This document shows positions 6,963-14,252 of a DNA stretch of 16,477 bases, piece by piece. The first letter of the stretch is position 1; every line of letters begins with the position of its first letter. The stretch comes from JBBIRM01 sp037441765 (GTDB lineage Bacteria > Desulfobacterota > BSN033 > UBA1163), in assembly GCA_037441765.1 (NCBI GenBank), contig JBBIRM010000051.1:1-16477 (forward strand), written 5' to 3'. The notes below the pieces were generated by a model. The model was not told the DNA's origin. It did no database searches and saw only the letters and a program-made list of their open reading frames with translations. Made by a program: the position numbers and the translations under genes.

Positions 6963-7910
6963 ATGGAGAAGATTAAATTAGGGATCAGCGCCTGTCTGCT
7001 TGGCCAAAACGTTCGTTATGATGGGGGCCACAAATTAGATCGATTTCTCAGAGATACCTTAGGAAAATATGTAGAATATGTCACGGTGTGACATGATGTC
7101 GAATGTGGACTTTCTATTACAAGAGAGTCGATGCACCTGAAGGGAGATCCAGATTCTCCACGTCTGGTCACAATTTATACCAAACAGGATATGACAGAAA
7201 AGATGGTTAGATGGGCACAAAAAAAGGTTTTGGAGTTGAAGAAAGAGAATCTTTGTGGCTTTATTTTTAAGAGTGACTCTCCCAGCAGCGGGATGGAGAG
7301 GGTTAAGGTTTACAATGAAAAGGGAATGCCCGTGAAGAAAGGGATAGGGATATTTGCAAAAATATTTATGGAGAATTTCCCTCTCCTACCCGTAGAGGAT
7401 GAAGGACGACTTCATGATCCAAATCTTCGGGAGAATTTTATTGAGAGAGTCTTTACCCTTAAGCGATGGAGGGAGGTTCTGAAAAAGAAGGGGAGCCGGG
7501 TAGCCCTGATCGAATTTCACACCCGACATAAGTTTCTCATCCTCTCTCACAGTATCAGACATTATCAGATCCTTGGGAGGCTGGTTGCGAAGGCAAATGA
7601 GTTTTCCATCAGGGAACTTTATAGGCAATACCAGACCATCCTCATGGAGGCCCTGAAACTGAAAGCCACACCAAAGAAAAATGTCAATGTCTTGATGCAT
7701 ACGATAGGTTATTTCAAACGGCAACTTTCTCCTGATGAAAAGGAGGAGTTGCTTGAACTAATCGATCGCTATAGAAGGAAATATATTCCTTTAATTGTCC
7801 CAATTACACTCATTCAGCACTATATCCGAAAATACGATGAGCCCTATCTGAAACAGCAGGTCTATCTCAATCCACATCCCTTAGAATTACAATTAAGAAA
7901 TCATGTTTAA
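6963..7910 (+). CDS. DUF523-DUF1722 protein with in-frame UGA at a conserved cysteine (candidate selenoprotein, or nonsense-mutated)
   Basis: Read through one UGA (codon 43, 7089-7091), this is a 315-residue protein. The N-terminal DUF523 part (about 1-150) begins IKLGISACLLGQNVRYDGGH with C11. The family motif V-C-P-E-V-E-C-G-L appears here as V-UGA-H-D-V-E-C-G-L. The C-terminal DUF1722/YbgA part (about 190-315) includes FHTRHKFLILSHS, KLKATPKKNVNVLMH and LNPHPLELQLRNHV. Some DUF523 proteins are [4Fe-4S] thiouracil desulfurases (TudS) whose cluster is held by three cysteines; here these would be C11, the UGA residue, and S109 (SPSSG instead of SPSCG). I believe SPSSG is common in the fused subfamily. 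No frameshift or second stop occurs in the 272 codons after the UGA, so the gene is either recoded as selenocysteine or very recently broken. AGGAG (6946-6950) is 12 nt from the ATG; an in-frame TTG at 6957 with 6-nt spacing is an alternative start. Confidence 0.8.
7105..7136 (+). promoter_or_regulatory. Hairpin just after the in-frame UGA (possible bacterial SECIS)
   Basis: GACTTTCT at 7108-7115 pairs with AGAGAGTC at 7122-7129: 8 pairs including one G-U. The loop is the 6-nt ATTACA. GTG at 7105-7107 can extend the stem by pairing with CAC at 7134-7136 past a 4-nt bulge. The main stem starts 16 nt and the loop 24 nt after the UGA, inside the range known for bacterial selenocysteine elements. 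The loop has no G in its first two positions, which counts against it. Confidence 0.35.
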
Positions 7911-7944
7911 AAGAGAATTTTTCTATTAAGGTCGCACCTGAAAA

Positions 7945-7961
7945 CAAGGTCCTAAACCTTG
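7945..7961 (+). other. Short hairpin between the DUF523 gene and the ABC operon
   Basis: CAAGGT at 7945-7950 pairs exactly with ACCTTG at 7956-7961 around a 5-nt loop. No run of T follows, so it is not a classical terminator. The 167-nt gap (7911-8077) has no gene and no clear promoter; a weak TTGATG at 8002-8007 lacks a good -10 partner. Confidence 0.2.
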
Positions 7962-8077
7962 ACCTGAACCAAGTTCGGGCCCTATGGGTTCTCTGTTTTT
8001 CTTGATGGAGATCGAAAGACTGTGTTAATAAATTGGGAGGTTTCCATCTTTAAACACCAACTTTAAGGAGAAGAAGG

Positions 8078-8773
8078 ATGAGTGAACCTATTATTCGAAT
8101 CACCAATTTGTGGAAGAGTTATGAGGTAGATGGATTGGGAGTGTCTGCACTCCGAGGAACTAATCTCGAAATCAAAAAAGGGGAGAGGATTGCCCTTTTA
8201 GGAAAGAGCGGGTCAGGGAAGAGCACCCTTTTTAATTTAATTGCAGGCCTGGATCGTCCAACAAAAGGCAGAATCGAAGTGGAAGGTCAGGATTTAGAAA
8301 CCCTTGGTGATAAAGGCCGAACTCTTTTGCGACGGGCGAAACTTGGCTTCATTTTTCAATTCTTCAATCTTCTCCCAACCCTCACCGTTTTTGAAAATGT
8401 CTTCCTATCTCTTGAACTTGCAAATAGACCTGAGCCTGAATTAGCGCTAAATGCCCTAAAAGAAGTAGGCCTAAAAGGCAAGGAGCGAAGGTTTCCCAAC
8501 GAACTCTCAGGAGGGGAACAACAACGTGTGGCAATCGCACGAGCCATTGTAAAAAGGCCATCGATCATCTTGGCAGATGAACCGACAGGAAATCTGGATA
8601 CAACTACGGGAAATCAAATCCTCGAACTGTTGACCCGAATGTGTCAGGAAACAGGGGCGACCCTGATCATGGCGACCCATTCCCCTCTGACCTGCCGTTA
8701 TGCTACCAGAATTCTAAGAATGGTTGATGGAGCGGTCCTTGAGGAAAACTCCTTTGGGGAGATGGCTCATTGA
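8078..8773 (+). CDS. ABC transporter ATPase, LolD/MacB class (AttE-like)
   Basis: A 231-residue nucleotide-binding subunit with all expected parts: Walker A GKSGSGKST (42-50), Q-loop with Q94 (FQFFNLLPTLTVFENV), signature LSGGEQQR (143-150), Walker B IILADEP with D167/E168, D-loop GNLD and switch H201 (MATHS). The FNLLPTLT.FENV and GNLDTTTG wording is typical of the LolD/MacB/FtsE branch, whose partners are FtsX-type permeases that move lipids or lipoproteins, or do mechanical work, rather than import solutes. The ATPase acts on the cytoplasmic face as a dimer. AAGGAG lies 7-8 nt before the ATG. Its TGA overlaps the TTG start of the permease gene, so the two are translationally coupled. With the AttH-like gene two positions downstream, this is the ATPase of an AttEFGH-type system (named from context). 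Confidence 0.9.
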   Translation: MSEPIIRITNLWKSYEVDGLGVSALRGTNLEIKKGERIALLGKSGSGKSTLFNLIAGLDRPTKGRIEVEGQDLETLGDKGRTLLRRAKLGFIFQFFNLLPTLTVFENVFLSLELANRPEPELALNALKEVGLKGKERRFPNELSGGEQQRVAIARAIVKRPSIILADEPTGNLDTTTGNQILELLTRMCQETGATLIMATHSPLTCRYATRILRMVDGAVLEENSFGEMAH

Positions 8774-11259
8774 AGATTGTCACGAAATCCTTTCTTCGCT
8801 ATCTTCCGAGACGACTTAGCCTCAGTCTTCTTCAACTCGTTGGAGTGGCCTGTGGGGTGGCGGCAGTTGTAGGGATGACTCTCTCTGCTCAGACTGCATT
8901 AAGGAGTTTTAGCAATACCATTGAATTTCTCAGAGGGAGAAGCACACATACTATCCAGCGGCCTGTAGGCCCAATGGAAGAAGGATTCCTCTCAAAATTA
9001 GGGGAGGACCCAGCAGTTAAGTGGCTTTCCCCAGTCATTGATAGAAGGCTTCGTCTTGAAAATGGTGAATCTGTCCGCCTCTTGGGGATCGATCCCTTTT
9101 TAGACCGAACGATTCGGCCAGAGATTTATAGGATTGAGTTTTTAGGGGAAGGAAGGGAAAATTTAGAAAACCTTCTCTCTTTCTTGACTGATGAAAGAGC
9201 AATTCTCATAGATAGCCATCTGAAGGAAGAGTTTAAAATAGGCACTGCTTCAATCCTAAAGACTAAGAAAGGCCCTCTTCACATCAAGGGCACCTTTCCC
9301 AATCCCTCTGGAGAATCTCTGGTTCTGATGGATATCGGCCATGCTCAAAAACTTTATCAACTCCAGGGATATATTGATCGAGTCGACTTGATTCTAAATG
9401 ATGAATCCGATTTCATTTTTAGATGGGGGAAGGGGTTTTTCATTCAATCTTCTCTGCAGAGAAGAGAGACCTTCTCCGGGATGCTTCAGGCCTTTCGTCT
9501 CAATCTCGAGGCCCTCTCCCTTTTAGCCCTCCTTGTAGGAGTCTTCTTGATCTATAATACAGCGATGTTCGCCGTTGTCAGTCGTCGTCGCGATACAGGA
9601 ATTTTGAGAAGTCTCGGTGCCAATCGTCTGGAGATTGTCACAGCCTTTCTCTCAGAAATTTTAATCCTTGGATTCTTGGGAGGAGCCTGTGGAGGCCTTT
9701 TGGGTTTTTTCCTAACCCGCATTCTCACAGGCCTCCTCGGAAGTAGCATCAGTAGTCTCTACTTTTTTCTCCGACCCGAACCAGTAGCCTGGTCAAGTTG
9801 GATCGTGGTAATAGGGATGGGGCTGGGATGCGGTGCCAGTCTTTTGGGGGGAGCCCTTCCTCTGGGAGAACTCATTCGAACCGATCCTGTCAAGGCGCTA
9901 AGTGGTCGGATCGCAACCCCAGAAAGCGCTCGAAAAGCCAAACGGGCAGGCCTTGGAGGAATGATTGTCCTTTTTTTGAGTTTCATCCTCTTTATTCTTC
10001 CAGGGGCCCATGTTTATGTGGGTTTTGCAGGTGTTTTTGGTTTTATCCTCGGTGTGAGCTTGCTAATGGGTGTGATTTTCCTGATGCTTCATCCTTTTAT
10101 AAAGAGATTTCTTGGAAGAGTAGGGGGTCTTTCTGGAAAAGTAGCGGCAGGCAATATCCGTCAGAATTTAGGTCGAACAGGAGTGGCAATGGCTGCCTTT
10201 ATGGTCTCACTCTCCATGTCCATTGGTCTTAGCGTAATGATTGGAAGTTTCAGGGAGTCTCTCATCTGGTGGATGGATACTCAAATTCGAGGTGATCTAT
10301 ATATTGGAAAGATTGATGAGGCAGAAGTCCCTGAGGATTTTTTCGAAGAGATCAAGAGAATTGATGGAATCGGTGGGGTTCATCCCTACCGAAATGTTTT
10401 GACCCTATATCGAAATACTTCAATCAATGTGAGCGCTGTGGATTCAACGATCTTAAAAAAATATGCCAGGTTTGGTTGGTTAAGGGGAGGAAATGAAAAC
10501 TGGGAAGGGGTAAAAAAAGGAGGGGTTATCATCTCTGAGAGTTTTTCACGCCGTTTCAATGTCAAAGAAGGGGATACGATAACCCTTGAAGGGATTAAGG
10601 GACCAGAAGCGTTCAAGGTTATTGCTATTTTTTATGATTATACCACAGAGCACGGCCTGGTGATGATGGATCGAACGACCTATATTAAAACCTTTGGAGA
10701 TCGAAGACTCAACAATATTGGTATCTTTATCGACCCAGATCAGCCTCGTCGGGCTGAACTTCTCGAGGAGGTAAGAAGAAAGGCAGAGGCAAGAGGTCTT
10801 CCTGTACGAACTGGCTCTCAGCTTCACCAAAATATTCTCGATGTCTTTGACAACACCTTTGCCATCACTCGTTCAATGCGAGCCATTGCTATAATTGTTG
10901 CCTTCTTTGGGATCGCAGGAGCCCTTCTGACACTTTTTATTGAACGAAGCAGGGAGTTTGGGATTTACCGAGCGCTTGGCTTCTCCACAGGACAGGTGGC
11001 CAGAGTAACCCTGATCGAAGGTCTTGAGATGGGACTCGTAAGTTTTATCTTGAGTATGGGTGTTGGGACAGTGCTTGCTATGCTACTCATCAAGGTGATT
11101 AATCTCAGGAGTTTCAACTGGACCATCTTCTATTTTCCGTCATTGCAACCTTATCTCATCACTGGAATTACAGCCATTCTTGCAAGTCTTGGTGCGGCCA
11201 TCTATCCCATCTGGAGGATTTTTCGGACCTACCCTCAGATTCAGATTCGAGAGGAGTAG
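8770..11259 (+). CDS. FtsX-family ABC permease, two FtsX domains fused (AttF+AttG-like)
   Basis: An 829-residue membrane protein with about ten helices: near 17-39, then 248-270, 293-316, 342-366, 397-412, 416-440 and 470-493, and finally 703-726, 750-775 and 795-818. Two large extracytoplasmic MacB-like domains lie between (about 45-245 and 500-700). Each FtsX domain carries the usual cytoplasmic motif after its first helix: SRRRDTGILRSLGANRLEIV (271-290) and ERSREFGIYRALGFSTGQV in the second. The protein is thus a tandem fusion of two FtsX permeases, equivalent to separate AttF and AttG proteins. In this class ATP hydrolysis moves the extracytoplasmic domains to push a lipid or protein substrate towards the periplasm. 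The start is TTG at 8770, sharing bases with the ATPase stop, with GGGGAG upstream. The downstream gene starts right after the TAG, giving one transcript. The substrate is not visible from the sequence. Confidence 0.88.
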   Translation: MKIVTKSFLRYLPRRLSLSLLQLVGVACGVAAVVGMTLSAQTALRSFSNTIEFLRGRSTHTIQRPVGPMEEGFLSKLGEDPAVKWLSPVIDRRLRLENGESVRLLGIDPFLDRTIRPEIYRIEFLGEGRENLENLLSFLTDERAILIDSHLKEEFKIGTASILKTKKGPLHIKGTFPNPSGESLVLMDIGHAQKLYQLQGYIDRVDLILNDESDFIFRWGKGFFIQSSLQRRETFSGMLQAFRLNLEALSLLALLVGVFLIYNTAMFAVVSRRRDTGILRSLGANRLEIVTAFLSEILILGFLGGACGGLLGFFLTRILTGLLGSSISSLYFFLRPEPVAWSSWIVVIGMGLGCGASLLGGALPLGELIRTDPVKALSGRIATPESARKAKRAGLGGMIVLFLSFILFILPGAHVYVGFAGVFGFILGVSLLMGVIFLMLHPFIKRFLGRVGGLSGKVAAGNIRQNLGRTGVAMAAFMVSLSMSIGLSVMIGSFRESLIWWMDTQIRGDLYIGKIDEAEVPEDFFEEIKRIDGIGGVHPYRNVLTLYRNTSINVSAVDSTILKKYARFGWLRGGNENWEGVKKGGVIISESFSRRFNVKEGDTITLEGIKGPEAFKVIAIFYDYTTEHGLVMMDRTTYIKTFGDRRLNNIGIFIDPDQPRRAELLEEVRRKAEARGLPVRTGSQLHQNILDVFDNTFAITRSMRAIAIIVAFFGIAGALLTLFIERSREFGIYRALGFSTGQVARVTLIEGLEMGLVSFILSMGVGTVLAMLLIKVINLRSFNWTIFYFPSLQPYLITGITAILASLGAAIYPIWRIFRTYPQIQIREE

Positions 11260-12459
11260 ATGAAGGGATTATCAAAGAAAGAAAACCTTAAATGTTTCAC
11301 TTGGAAAAGGGATCTTACAATTATTAATGGGGAATTAAATAAATTTTTTCTTTTTAGGTTATTTTCTTTCCTAATACTGATAGAACTCCTCTTTAGTGGG
11401 ATCTCCATTAAAACCTATGCTCAGGAATGGAGGCAGGCGATTGAACCATGGAAATGGAGTTTTCCTAAAGATCATGGAGCCCACTTAGATTTCCGAACTG
11501 AATGGTGGTATTTTACAGGTAACCTCAGGAGTTCTTTAGGAGAGAGGTTTGGCTACCAACTGACTTTCTTTCGTCAGGGAGTCTTTCCGATGGCAAAAGA
11601 TCCGGGTTTTCCCTGGGGTATTAGGGATATCTATCTTGCCCATTTTACCTTAACAGACGTATCACGAAATCAATTCTGGTTTTCTGAAAGAATTTCTCGC
11701 AAGGGACCGGGGTTGGCTGGAGCATCGGAAAGGAATATGAATATTTGGCTTTTAAACTGGAAGGCCAGGATGGAGGGAAAGAGAATAAACCTAAGAGCAC
11801 GAGATGAGGGGATGGCACTTGACCTCGTTCTTACCCCCAGGAAGCCCATCATATTTCATGGGAAAGAGGGTTTAAGTCAAAAAGGACGAAAAAAAGGACA
11901 GGCCTCCTATTATTTCTCTTATCCGAATCTTGAAACAGAAGGGACTGTTAAAATGCCTGGGACTCAGATCCCACTTCAGGTTAAGGGGATCAGTTGGTTT
12001 GATCATGAATTTGGGTCCAATCAACTTGCCCAAGATCAAGTAGGATGGGACTGGTTCAGCCTCCACCTTTCGGATGGTCAGGATTTGATGATCTATCTTC
12101 TTCGCAGAAAAGATGGCTCGGTGGAGCCATCTTCCTCTGGAACTCTGGTTACACGCTCTGGAGAAGGGATTCACCTTAAACTTTCTGACATCAGAGTTGA
12201 AGTCCTCGGTTTCTGGAAGAGCCCAAATAGCGGTGGTAAATATCCAAGCCACTGGAAAATCAAAATCCCTTCTTTCAGGATAGAGATAGAAGTTGCCTCT
12301 CTTGTCCCTTCCCAGGAGCTTCTGACAAAAGGCTCAACGGGTGTGATCTATTGGGAGGGGGCAGTGGCTGGAAAAGGGCTCTCTTCTGGCAAGCCTATTA
12401 CCTGTGAAGGTTATGTCGAACTCACCGGGTATGCTGGAGGCTTGGGAGGAGCATTCTAA
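11260..12459 (+). CDS. Secreted lipocalin-like AttH/CrtC-family protein
   Basis: A 399-residue protein whose ATG follows the permease TAG with no gap; GAGGAG is 3-8 nt upstream inside the permease end. The N-terminus is a long basic segment (1-28), a hydrophobic stretch (about 29-49, FFLFRLFSFLILIELLFSGI) and a likely signal peptidase I site after TYA (54). The mature part has family motifs: FRTEWWYFTGNL (78-89), FFRQG, IYLAHFTLTD, SWFDHEFGSNQL, and GWDWFSLHLSDGQDLMIYLL. These belong to the AttH/CrtC/lipocalin-like group, which includes carotenoid 1,2-hydratases and the AttH part of AttEFGH transporters. Having no carotenoid genes nearby and an ABC pair directly upstream, a periplasmic lipid-binding or accepting role is the better inference than carotenoid hydration. 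The long region before the hydrophobic part could mean that translation really starts later, but I see no better in-frame ATG. Confidence 0.85.
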   Translation: MKGLSKKENLKCFTWKRDLTIINGELNKFFLFRLFSFLILIELLFSGISIKTYAQEWRQAIEPWKWSFPKDHGAHLDFRTEWWYFTGNLRSSLGERFGYQLTFFRQGVFPMAKDPGFPWGIRDIYLAHFTLTDVSRNQFWFSERISRKGPGLAGASERNMNIWLLNWKARMEGKRINLRARDEGMALDLVLTPRKPIIFHGKEGLSQKGRKKGQASYYFSYPNLETEGTVKMPGTQIPLQVKGISWFDHEFGSNQLAQDQVGWDWFSLHLSDGQDLMIYLLRRKDGSVEPSSSGTLVTRSGEGIHLKLSDIRVEVLGFWKSPNSGGKYPSHWKIKIPSFRIEIEVASLVPSQELLTKGSTGVIYWEGAVAGKGLSSGKPITCEGYVELTGYAGGLGGAF

Positions 12460-12554
12460 TGCAAAAATCTTTGAATCATCGAGTGATCGTTTATCAAAAT
12501 TAAACCTAAGCAAAAATATTTGAAATTTTTTCACTCATAACCGAATTTTATTGG

Positions 12555-12605
12555 GCAAGACCTTAGCCTTGCTTTAAAATGAATGATGTAAGCCTAAAGG
12601 CTTGT
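12555..12605 (+). terminator. Structured gap after the ABC/AttH operon, possible weak terminator
   Basis: Two small hairpins follow the AttH-like gene. GCAAG 12555-12559 pairs with CTTGC 12568-12572, then TTT follows. AAGCC 12590-12594 pairs with GGCTT 12599-12603 around TAAA. Neither has a convincing T-run. The 228-nt gap (12460-12687) separates convergent operons and shows no gene. Confidence 0.25.
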
Positions 12606-12675
12606 CCTACATAAAAATTGTTAAAATGAAATTCTAAGGTTTAACCATGTGGGAATCTAATAAATAAGAAAGGGG

Positions 12676-12689
12676 AGGGGTTACCCCCT
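12676..12689 (-). terminator. Small G/C hairpin at the end of the Nudix gene
   Basis: On the minus strand AGGGG (12689-12685) and CCCCT (12680-12676) form a 5-bp stem around GTAA, overlapping the Nudix stop codon. A pyrimidine-rich stretch with several T follows. It may end the tatD-Nudix transcript; the T-run is interrupted, so confidence is low. Confidence 0.25.
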
Positions 12690-13272
12690 ATATTATTTCT
12701 GAGGATAACAAATCTAAGAATTGCTTAAGAATCCTGGCGGTTGCTCCCCAGATGATATGGTTCTTATATTGGTAGGCATAGACCCATTCGCTACGACCCA
12801 TCCGGAAAATCTCCCGTTCACTGAATGAATCTTTCTTAAGCAAAAAGGAGAGGGGGACTTCAATTAATTCAGAAATCTCTATCTGACTAACTCGAAATGG
12901 GTAGGGATAAGGGAAGAAGCCAACAATGGGGGTGACGATGAACTCAGTGACCGTCACAATATCATCGAGCATCCCTATGACCTGGACATCCCTCTCCTGA
13001 AGCCCAATCTCCTCATAAGCCTCCCGAAGTGCTGTATGAACTAACTCCCTATCTTCTTCATCAACCACTCCTCCAGGAAAAGAAATCTCCCCTTTATGAT
13101 ACTTCACCTGATGGGATCTCTTAGTAAACAGGAGGTGACATTGCCTATCTTTTTGGAAGAGAGGGACTAAGACTGCCGCATGGGAGAAAGGAGGATGCTC
13201 TATCCTTCTTCGCTCTCTTGAGGAGAGGATGATTCGGAGTTTTTCGAGTAAATTCTTTTCGGAAAAATTCAT
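12688..13272 (-). CDS. nudL: Nudix hydrolase, CoA pyrophosphatase type (NudL-like)
   Basis: A 194-residue protein of normal size for the NudL/YeaB group. The Nudix box covers about residues 67-91: GG, then a D/E-rich stretch (DEED), then ALREAYEEIGL, with metal-binding E84, E87 and E88. Just before it is the UPF0035 signature of coenzyme A pyrophosphatases, LLFTKRS (47-53) continuing to KGEISFPGG (60-68). Such enzymes split CoA or acyl-CoA into 3',5'-ADP and (acyl)phosphopantetheine, trimming damaged CoA in the cytoplasm. The ATG overlaps the tatD stop as ATGA (13272-13269), so translation is coupled to tatD. No separate ribosome site is needed, and none stands out. Function is assigned from motifs; substrate preference within the group is not proved by sequence. 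Confidence 0.87.
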   Translation of the reverse strand: MNFSEKNLLEKLRIILSSRERRRIEHPPFSHAAVLVPLFQKDRQCHLLFTKRSHQVKYHKGEISFPGGVVDEEDRELVHTALREAYEEIGLQERDVQVIGMLDDIVTVTEFIVTPIVGFFPYPYPFRVSQIEISELIEVPLSFLLKKDSFSEREIFRMGRSEWVYAYQYKNHIIWGATARILKQFLDLLSSEII

Positions 13273-14039
13273 AACCGATAAACTTTCAAGGTATTCTCAA
13301 AGGTCATCTCTGCCACCTTTTCAAAGGAGACCTTCTTTATCTCCGCTATCTTCCTGGCTGTATAGGTTATATAACTTGGTTCGTTGCGCTTCCCTCGAAA
13401 AGGTTCAGGCGTTAAGAAAGGGGCATCTGTTTCAACCAGGAGGGAATTGAGGGGGAGTTTGTTTACAACCTCCCTTAACTTTTCTGCATTCTTAAAAGTG
13501 ATGCTTCCAGGAATCGAGATATAAAAACCCATATCTATACAGTCCTTTGCCATTTCGTAGTCTCCTGAGAAACAGTGGATGATTCCTCCACACTCCTTTG
13601 CCCCTTCGCTTTTAAGAATTTCCAGGGTCTCCTGATGTGCCTCCCGATCATGAATCACAATAGGAAGATTTAACTCCTTTGCCAAATCAATCTGTTCACG
13701 AAACCCTCTCAACTGAGTTTCTCTTGGGGAGAGGTTTCTAAAAAAATCTAAACCAATCTCACCCAGGGCCTTCACCTTCCCATTCTGACAGAGTTTTTTC
13801 AGAATGGGATAGGTCTGTTCATCGATTTCCTTCGCATGATGGGGATGGATTCCTAAGATGGCATAGACCATGGAGTTGGCCTGAGCAATTTCAAGGGTCC
13901 TCTCCCAGTCGTTTTTTCCGGTTCCAACCGTAAATATATATTCTACCCCTGAGACTTTTGCCCTCTGAAGGACTTCAGTTAGGTCTTTTTTAAATTCAGG
14001 CATTTCAAGATGAGCGTGAGAATCGATAAGCATAATCAT
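13269..14039 (-). CDS. tatD: TatD-family metal-dependent hydrolase/DNase
   Basis: A 256-residue protein of standard TatD length with the family's metal-site residues: H8 and H10 (DSHAHL), E94 (GEIGLDF), H130 (IVIHDREAHQETLEIL), H155 (GGIIHCFSG) and D205 (LVETDAPFLTPEPFRGKRNEP). TatD enzymes are cytoplasmic TIM-barrel 3'-5' exonucleases linked to DNA repair and RNA quality control. Two ATGs two codons apart could serve as start (14039 or 14033); no clear Shine-Dalgarno precedes either one, so initiation may be weak or leaderless-like. A TTGACA lies about 40-45 nt upstream on the minus strand but lacks a good -10 partner. The gene is first in a two-gene unit with the Nudix gene, its stop overlapping that gene's ATG. 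The 23-bp palindrome lies about 90 nt upstream. Confidence 0.93.
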   Translation of the reverse strand: MIMLIDSHAHLEMPEFKKDLTEVLQRAKVSGVEYIFTVGTGKNDWERTLEIAQANSMVYAILGIHPHHAKEIDEQTYPILKKLCQNGKVKALGEIGLDFFRNLSPRETQLRGFREQIDLAKELNLPIVIHDREAHQETLEILKSEGAKECGGIIHCFSGDYEMAKDCIDMGFYISIPGSITFKNAEKLREVVNKLPLNSLLVETDAPFLTPEPFRGKRNEPSYITYTARKIAEIKKVSFEKVAEMTFENTLKVYRL

Positions 14040-14131
14040 TAAATCAATGTAAAATGAAAAATTTCAAAATGCCAAAGGAATGTCAAATATTTTTTATTAC
14101 TCGGAGCAATTAATCATTTACAATTATCCCT

Positions 14132-14180
14132 CCTTCACCCCACCCTCTCCCCAACGCTTGGGGAGAGGGTGGGGTGAAGG
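14132..14180. repeat. Perfect 23-bp inverted repeat with 3-nt centre
   Basis: 14132-14154 is the exact reverse complement of 14158-14180; CGC lies between. The arms are pyrimidine-rich on the left (CCCCACCCTCTCCCC) and purine-rich on the right. No T-run follows on either side, so a simple intrinsic terminator is unlikely. It lies between the phospholipase D-like gene end and the tatD start, both on the minus strand, in a 213-nt gene-free gap. A REP-like or small non-autonomous repeat element is the likely class. Confidence 0.92.
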
Positions 14181-14252
14181 GTTCAGACTGGAAGATGTCA
14201 TTTATTTTATGCTCCCATTAATAAGTATCTCTTTCAACTTTGAAATTTGAAA

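Noticed and set aside
7090..7100. Inverted repeat GACATGATGTC overlapping the UGA as a regulatory operator
   Set aside because: Only 5 bp per arm around one base, inside a coding region; expected by chance at this length and too tight to fold as RNA.
7131..7910. A separate DUF1722-type gene starting at the ATG at 7131
   Set aside because: The DUF523 motifs run in the same frame across the UGA from 6963, no ribosome site precedes 7131, and a start there would cut the DUF523 domain in half.
9798..10232. Open frame of 144 codons on the plus strand inside the permease gene
   Set aside because: It lies fully within the well-supported permease in another frame, has a composition (many S, R, C, G) typical of an off-frame reading, and no ribosome site.
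11872..12252. Open frame of 126 codons opposite the AttH-like gene
   Set aside because: Antisense to a gene with clear family motifs; no domain features of its own.
14132..14180. Palindrome as an intrinsic terminator of the purE-sua5-phospholipase transcript
   Set aside because: The stem is strong, but the downstream bases on the minus strand are AGGGATAATTG without a T-run; kept as a repeat instead.
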